Assembly: GCA_028290925.1 (NCBI GenBank)
Contig: JAQGIX010000159.1
Coordinates: 1-9,376, forward strand
DNA from: Phenylobacterium sp.
Lineage (GTDB): Bacteria; Pseudomonadota; Alphaproteobacteria; Caulobacterales; Caulobacteraceae
DNA length: 9,376 nucleotides
Direction of reading: 5' to 3'
The notes under the pieces are model-generated. The model ran no database searches and was not told where the DNA came from. It saw only the letters and a list, made by a program, of their open reading frames with translations. Shown one piece after another: positions 5,494-9,376 of this stretch. The position numbers were made by a program, and so were the translations under genes. Each line of letters begins with the position of its first letter. The stretch's first letter is position 1.

Positions 5494-6354
5494 TCAGCGC
5501 GCCGCGTGAATGTCATACCAATCTTGCGCTAGGGGTAGCTGAGCCCGAGCGAAGGCCCCGGCAGCAGCGCCGATCATCGGAACCTTGGAGAGACGACGCA
5601 ACGCGCCGGACGCACGGTACTGACGTACAACCGTCTCACACTGACGCCGCAATTCGGCTCCATTGACCCACTCGACGGGAAGCTCATCGCCAAAGTGGCC
5701 GCTGCAGCCCTTGGCGAAAATGTGGTCGATCGACCGACCTTCAACCCCGCCCTGGCGTGGACGTTGTTGCGGAATGGTGGCCTGGCCCACCAGGGCAAAG
5801 CGCTGGTAGCCAAGACTCGTCAGCATGCTTACGAGTTCATCGCGCTTGTAGAAATCCACTTCGACCGAAACATAATCGGGCTGAGACGCGGCAGCACGGA
5901 AACCGGCCAGGCAGATCAGATCGAAGCCCTCGATGTCGATCTTCGCGTAATGCGGGACACCATACCTCTCGATAAGCATAGCTCCCGTGATCGCGGGAAC
6001 CTCGATCTCATCGAATTCCGCCCCTTGTCGCGTCCATTGGTCCCGTAATTCGGCCGAGGCTGTGCTCCAGGCGCTCATCGTCTTGCAGACATAGAAGCGG
6101 AGCGGCCGGGCCGTATCGCTGATCGCGCGGTTTAGAACCGTCAGCTGCCCGCTCGCGACCTCGCCCCGGTATCTCGCCTCCGCCGCTGCGCATGAAGCTG
6201 GATCCGCCTCGACCGCGACGACCCTGAAACCCTTCCTGAGATAGAAGTCCGTGTCCTCGCAGATGTTCATCCCGATGTCGAAGATCAGATCGTCGTGGCG
6301 CGGAAAGGCCTCCGCGGATAGGACGTCCATGCTGATCGCGCTTGTTTGGCTCAA
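5494..6354 (-). CDS. FkbM-family SAM-dependent methyltransferase
   Basis: Up to 286 residues from a TTG at 6354, or 278 from an ATG at 6330. The SAM-binding motif I is DLIFDIGMNICEDTDFYLRKG (numbering from the TTG, Asp26 to Asn30), followed by VVAVEADP with acidic Glu49, typical of FkbM proteins. YAKIDIEGFD at 136-145 is the family's hallmark post-motif strand. DYVSVEVDF at 160-168 is also usual. FkbM proteins O-methylate sugars, polysaccharides or polyketide-like products. No glycosyltransferase lies beside it, so the acceptor is unknown. The start is uncertain: neither TTG nor ATG has a good Shine-Dalgarno. A frame shifted by one base begins at an ATG at 6430, with AAGGA just upstream, and overlaps the 5' end (see findings). 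The C-terminal 80 residues are less conserved and basic. Confidence 0.87.
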   Translation of the reverse strand: MSQTSAISMDVLSAEAFPRHDDLIFDIGMNICEDTDFYLRKGFRVVAVEADPASCAAAEARYRGEVASGQLTVLNRAISDTARPLRFYVCKTMSAWSTASAELRDQWTRQGAEFDEIEVPAITGAMLIERYGVPHYAKIDIEGFDLICLAGFRAAASQPDYVSVEVDFYKRDELVSMLTSLGYQRFALVGQATIPQQRPRQGGVEGRSIDHIFAKGCSGHFGDELPVEWVNGAELRRQCETVVRQYRASGALRRLSKVPMIGAAAGAFARAQLPLAQDWYDIHAAR

Positions 6355-6757
6355 GCCACCGACTCTCAGCTTTCACTGATCGAGCGAAACGTCGCAGCAA
6401 CGGCATAGTTGCGCGGCCGTTTCGGATCATTATCCTTCAGCACGGGACCGCAAGCCCGACGTCAATCCACCCGCAGCGGCAGTTGAGGCGGTGATCCGCT
6501 TCCACTCCCGAAGGTTCAAATCCAGACCCGCGCCCGCCCCCCGCATTCGCTGCACACCAACCGCCGCCGTATTTCGACGGCGCCGCGTCGGGCCGGAGAT
6601 GCTGAAAGGCCTGATCGCGGGTCCACGTGGCGGATCGTCGGCAGGCCGCCTGGTCTACGCCGATGGCCACCCAACTGCTCGACCAGTTGGAGGCCGGTGC
6701 AATCTCGGGCATGCGCCGAAACGCCGACCGAGGCGCGAGGTATGGCGGGACGCCAAA
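6355..6757. other. Gene-free, hairpin-rich spacer
   Basis: About 400 bp with no convincing gene on either strand; open frames here have no recognisable domain. It holds two neat inverted repeats: CGCCGT-ATTTCG-ACGGCG (6565-6582) and CCAACTG-CTCGAC-CAGTTGG (6671-6690). An AAGGA followed by an ATG (minus, 6437-6428) may mark the true start region of the FkbM gene. The promoter of the FkbM gene should be here; a TTGACG hexamer lies on the minus strand near 6460 without a clear -10. Confidence 0.5.
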
Positions 6758-6797
6758 GGCCACTTTCGACCCGCAGGCGACCTTCGACACGTCCGCT
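6758..6797. repeat. Dispersed intergenic repeat, copy 2
   Basis: Opens GGCCACTTTCGACCCG, then GCGACCTTCGACACGTCCGC. It aligns ungapped with 726-765 at most positions. Its 16 bases at 6773-6788 are the exact reverse complement of 3682-3697. The GTCCGC end recalls the arm of the palindromes in the 1480-1653 spacer. Confidence 0.55.
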
Positions 6798-6820
6798 TCA
6801 CGCTAGGTGGAACGGGTACG

Positions 6821-6866
6821 CAAAGCGCCCCTCGTAGTCGCGCTAGGCTCTCGACCCCAAGGGCGC
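6821..6866 (-). terminator. Possible weak terminator of the ABC export operon
   Basis: Directly after the permease TAG (minus strand), GCGCCC (complement of 6861-6866) can pair with GGGCGC (complement of 6825-6830) across a 30-nt loop, followed by a short TTTG. The stem is short, the loop long and the T-run minimal, so this is a candidate only. Confidence 0.25.
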
Positions 6867-8000
6867 CTAGTCCAGCGTCCGCCGATAGCGCGCCATGGCG
6901 AGGGCCGTGACGATGCAGACGAAGGCCACGAGCGCGGAAAGCTCGCGCCACTGGTCGCCCAGCGTCTGGCCCTTGAGCAGGGCGCCGCGGGTCAGCCGCA
7001 GGAAGTGGGTCACCGGCAGCGCCTCGCCCAGCGCCTGGGCCCAGCCCGGCATGCCGCGGAACGGGAAGGCGAAGCCGGAGAGCAGGATCGAGGGCAGCAG
7101 GTAGAACAGGCTCAGCTGCATGGCCTGCAGCTGCGAGGTGGCCACCGTGGAGATCAGGAATCCGAGCGCCAGGGAGCCCACGATGAATAGGCTGGTCCCG
7201 AGCATCAGCCCCGGCCAACCGCCCTGCATCGGCACGTGGAACAGCAGCCGCGCCGTGACCAGGATCACGGCGGCCTGCACCAGGCCCATCAGCACATAGG
7301 GCGCCAGCTTTCCCGTCATCACCTCAATGGGCTCAAGCGGCGTGGCGAGCAGGGTCTCCATGGTGCCCCGCTCGGTCTCGCGGGTGACCGACAGCGCGGT
7401 CATCATCACCATGGTCAGGGTCAGGATCACCCCCAGGAGACCGGGCACGATGTTGTAGGCGGTGATGGCCTCGGGATTGAAGCGGTTGTGGATCACCACC
7501 TCGAACGGGGCCGCCACCTGGCCGCGAGGCCCCAGCGCCCCCTTCAGGTCCTGGGCCAGCGCCTGCTGCGGCAGGGCGGCCAGCGCGCCCAGCGCGGCCG
7601 AGGTCGCCGAGGGGTCGGAGGCGTCGGCCTCCACCAGGATCTGGGCGTGGTCGCCGCGCGCCACCCGGCGGCTGAAGTCGGCCGGGATGGTCAGGGCGAA
7701 CTGCGCCTCGCCGCGGCGCACCAGGGCGTCCAGCTCGGCGGGCGTGCGAACCTGGGCGGTGAACTGGAAGTAGGTCGAGTTGCGTAAGCTCGTGACGATC
7801 GAGCGGGCGAAGCGGGTGTCCTCCTGGATCAGCACCGCGGTCGGCAGGTTGCGCGGCTGGAAGTTGATCGCATAGCCGAACAGGGTCAGCTGCAGGATCG
7901 GGATGAACAGCATGATGGCGAAGGTCAGCCGGTCGCGGATCAGCTGGCGGAATTCCTTGACCAGCACGGCCCACACCCGGTCGAGGGAGAAGCCGTTCAT
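6867..8000 (-). CDS. ABC-2 type transporter permease (YhhJ/YbhR-like)
   Basis: From the ATG at 8000 the protein has 377 residues, the normal size for YhhJ/YbhR/YbhS permeases. Apparent membrane segments are near residues 26-46, 182-204, 233-254, 265-285, 292-312 and 354-372. A large periplasmic domain (about 47-180) separates the first two. The cytoplasmic segment VTRETERGTMETLLATPL at 205-222 is the diagnostic coupling stretch of this family, and LLSGFAFPFRGMP at 306-318 is also typical. It would form the inner-membrane channel, probably as a homodimer because only one permease gene is seen. The ATG overlaps the ATPase stop as ATGA. The frame continues upstream to 8072 but that part lies inside the ATPase gene and is not counted. 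Substrate is unknown; relatives export drugs or hydrophobic molecules. Confidence 0.92.
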   Translation of the reverse strand: MNGFSLDRVWAVLVKEFRQLIRDRLTFAIMLFIPILQLTLFGYAINFQPRNLPTAVLIQEDTRFARSIVTSLRNSTYFQFTAQVRTPAELDALVRRGEAQFALTIPADFSRRVARGDHAQILVEADASDPSATSAALGALAALPQQALAQDLKGALGPRGQVAAPFEVVIHNRFNPEAITAYNIVPGLLGVILTLTMVMMTALSVTRETERGTMETLLATPLEPIEVMTGKLAPYVLMGLVQAAVILVTARLLFHVPMQGGWPGLMLGTSLFIVGSLALGFLISTVATSQLQAMQLSLFYLLPSILLSGFAFPFRGMPGWAQALGEALPVTHFLRLTRGALLKGQTLGDQWRELSALVAFVCIVTALAMARYRRTLD

Positions 8001-8914
8001 CCCGCGTTGTCCTGCGCCTGGCCCATCAGGTGGATGAACACGTCCTCCAGGGTCGGCGGGACCTCCTCCCACCGGTAGGGCGCGCGCCGCCAGGGCTTGA
8101 TCGCCGCCTCCAGCGCCGCCCGGTCGGTCCCGCTGACGTGCAGGGCCGCGCCGAACGGCGCCACGCTCTCCACCCCGGGCTTGCCGGCCAGCTCATGGGC
8201 CAGCCGGTCCACCCCAGGCCCCTCGCCGTGGAAGGTGATCAGGTGGGCGCTTTCCACCACCTCCTGCGCCGTGCCGCGGGCGATCAGCCGACCGTCGCTG
8301 ATGTAGGCGATCTCGTGGCAGCGCTCGGCCTCGTCCATGTAGTGGGTGGAGACCAGCACGGTCAGGCCCTGGGCGGCCAGGTCGTGGATCTCGTCCCAGA
8401 AGGTGCGCCGCGCCTTCGGGTCGACGCCGGCGGTGGGCTCGTCCAGGAGGAGCAATTGGGGCTCGTGCAGGGTGGCCGTGGCCAGCGCCAGCCGCTGCTT
8501 CCAGCCGCCCGAGAGCGTGCCCGCCAGCTGGTCGCGCCGGCTGGCCAGGCCCAGGTGGTCCAGCGAGGCGTCGACCCGCTCGCGCCGCCGGTCGAGGCCG
8601 TAGACCCGGGCGGTGAACTCCAGGTTCTCGGCGATGGTCAGGTCCTCGTAGAGCGAGAACCGCTGGGTCATGTAGCCGGTGCGCCGCTTGATCTGGTCGG
8701 CCTGCGTCAGGATGTCGAACCCCAGGCAGCTCCCGTGGCCGGAGTCGGGCGTCAGCAGGCCGCAGAGCATCCGCAGGGTCGTGGTCTTGCCCGACCCGTT
8801 GGGCCCCAGGAAGCCGCAGATCCGGCCCTCGCCGACCTGGATGGCCAGGTCCTGCACCACATGCTTGTCGCCGAAGCTCTTGTTGAGGCCGGCCACGTCG
8901 ATGGCCAGGCTCAC
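7997..8914 (-). CDS. ABC transporter ATP-binding protein (exporter ATPase)
   Basis: 305 residues from a GTG at 8914. It carries one complete nucleotide-binding domain: Walker A GPNGSGKTT at 37-45 (Lys43), Q-loop Gln84 in YMTQRFSLYEDL, signature LSGGWKQRLALA at 134-145, Walker B LLLLDEP with Asp158 and catalytic Glu159, and H-loop His191 in VSTHYMDEAERC. The C-terminal 80 residues (to LEDVFIHLMG) are the usual tail of ABC-2 exporter ATPases. Unlike E. coli YbhF, with two NBDs in one chain, this has a single NBD and must dimerise. The GTG overlaps the adaptor stop as GTGA, and the TGA stop overlaps the permease ATG, which fixes the start and implies translational coupling. The frame stays open upstream to 9220, but that stretch is a shadow of the adaptor gene. 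It powers export through the permease encoded next. Confidence 0.94.
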   Translation of the reverse strand: MSLAIDVAGLNKSFGDKHVVQDLAIQVGEGRICGFLGPNGSGKTTTLRMLCGLLTPDSGHGSCLGFDILTQADQIKRRTGYMTQRFSLYEDLTIAENLEFTARVYGLDRRRERVDASLDHLGLASRRDQLAGTLSGGWKQRLALATATLHEPQLLLLDEPTAGVDPKARRTFWDEIHDLAAQGLTVLVSTHYMDEAERCHEIAYISDGRLIARGTAQEVVESAHLITFHGEGPGVDRLAHELAGKPGVESVAPFGAALHVSGTDRAALEAAIKPWRRAPYRWEEVPPTLEDVFIHLMGQAQDNAG

Positions 8915-9376
8915 GGCCGCCGCTCCAGCGGGGTGACGTCCACCGGCTGGCCGGGGTTGAGCCGCACCGAGGGCCGCGCCTCGACCAGATAGACCAGCCG
9001 GTCGCGCGCCTCGCGGCTGTAGATCACCGGCGGGGTGAATTCCGGGCGCGGGCTGATGTAGACGATCTTCGCCGTCAGCCCGCGGGCGCAGCCGTCGCAG
9101 GCGAAGCGCACCACCTCGCCCGGCCGGTAGGCCGCCAGGGCCGCCTCCGGCACGAAGAACTTCAGGTGGATCCGGGCGTCCGGGAGCAGGGAGAGGATCG
9201 GCTGGTTGGCCGGCGCCCATTCGCCCTGCTGGAAGAACACCTCCTCGACGCGGGCGGCCTCGGGCGCCTTGGGGGCCACGTCGGTCAGCCGGGCCTGAGC
9301 GGCGGTGAGGCCGGCCTGGGCCTGCCGCACCCGGGCGTCGGCGGCGCGGACCTGGTCTTCCCGCGCGCCCAGGGTC
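8911..9376 (-). CDS. HlyD-family periplasmic adaptor subunit of the ABC exporter (partial, N-terminus off the window)
   Basis: The frame enters from the right edge and ends at TGA (8911-8913), so the N-terminal signal, first lipoyl half and most of the hairpin are missing. The first visible residues are Ala/Gln/Arg-rich (AADARVRQAQAGLTAAQARL), the end of the coiled-coil hairpin. The lipoyl half-motif then follows (VEEVFFQQGEWAPANQPILSLL), then a beta-barrel domain (LKFFVPEAALAAYRPGEVVRF). A CDGC pair sits in the barrel, followed by a conserved-looking stretch ISPRPEFTPPVIYSREARD. The layout matches YbhG/YhiI-type membrane fusion proteins, which bridge the inner-membrane ABC transporter to an outer-membrane channel such as TolC. 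It is first in the operon seen here; its promoter and any TetR-type regulator would lie to the right of the window. Confidence 0.9.
   Translation of the reverse strand, partial: TLGAREDQVRAADARVRQAQAGLTAAQARLTDVAPKAPEAARVEEVFFQQGEWAPANQPILSLLPDARIHLKFFVPEAALAAYRPGEVVRFACDGCARGLTAKIVYISPRPEFTPPVIYSREARDRLVYLVEARPSVRLNPGQPVDVTPLERRP

Noticed and set aside
6520..6535. GGTTCAAATCC, matching a tRNA T-loop consensus, suggesting a tRNA or tRNA-derived attachment site
   Set aside because: The flanking bases pair for only two positions of the T-stem, and no acceptor, D or anticodon arms can be drawn around it.
6437..6790. 117-codon minus-strand open frame in the spacer
   Set aside because: No recognisable domain or good start, and it runs through the dispersed repeat at 6758-6797.
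8030..8992. Long plus-strand open frame of 320 codons
   Set aside because: It is antisense to the ABC ATPase, is Gly/Gln/Arg-rich, and shows no domain; such frames are common opposite GC-rich genes.
8915..9220. Upstream extension of the ABC ATPase frame
   Set aside because: It overlaps the HlyD adaptor on the same strand and is Pro/Gly/Arg-rich shadow sequence; the GTG at 8914 begins the NBD.

Overview
The window looks like chromosome from a GC-rich alphaproteobacterium, most likely Caulobacteraceae (Caulobacter/Phenylobacterium type). This is inferred from strong G/C third-position bias in every gene, GTG/TTG starts, start/stop overlaps, and short intergenic palindromic repeats whose loops carry a CCACCCAYYGC or CGACCCRTTGC core. 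No rRNA, tRNA, CRISPR array, transposase, integrase or phage gene was found. Ten protein genes can be supported, two of them cut by the window edges. Nine lie on the minus strand; only the DJ-1/PfpI gene is on the plus strand.

Left part (1-3717). A partial nucleosidase of the MTA/SAH type (minus, runs off the left edge) is divergent from a DJ-1/PfpI-family gene (plus, 851-1471). That gene converges on a glutathione S-transferase-like gene (minus, 1696-2337). A phytanoyl-CoA dioxygenase-family Fe(II)/2-oxoglutarate enzyme follows (minus, 2525-3382). These are separate small transcription units with repeat-rich spacers, an ordinary accessory mix of detoxification and small-molecule enzymes.

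Middle (3550-5455). A MarR-family regulator and a signal-peptide-bearing S41 (tail-specific/IRBP-like) peptidase overlap by 14 bp and form one minus-strand unit. A TAACAG-TG-CTGTTA inverted repeat lies just upstream of marR and suggests autoregulation. The pair is bracketed by two perfect 52-bp direct repeats (3550-3601 and 5404-5455), so it resembles a cassette inserted, or excisable, as a 1,854-bp unit. This is the most unusual structure in the window.

Right part (5494-9376). An FkbM-family methyltransferase gene (minus) has an ambiguous 5' end. A gene-free, hairpin-rich stretch of about 510 bp follows (6355-6866). Then comes a tightly overlapping export operon, transcribed leftward in the order HlyD-type periplasmic adaptor (partial), ABC ATPase, ABC-2 permease, with GTGA and ATGA overlaps. 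It resembles the YbhGFSR and YhiI-RbbA-YhhJ exporters and probably expels a drug or lipid-like substrate across both membranes.

No wholly new multi-gene system is demonstrable. The best leads are the repeat-bracketed MarR-S41 cassette, the dispersed repeat families, the GST-like protein without a catalytic Ser/Tyr/Cys at the usual place, and the possible frameshift at the start of the FkbM gene.
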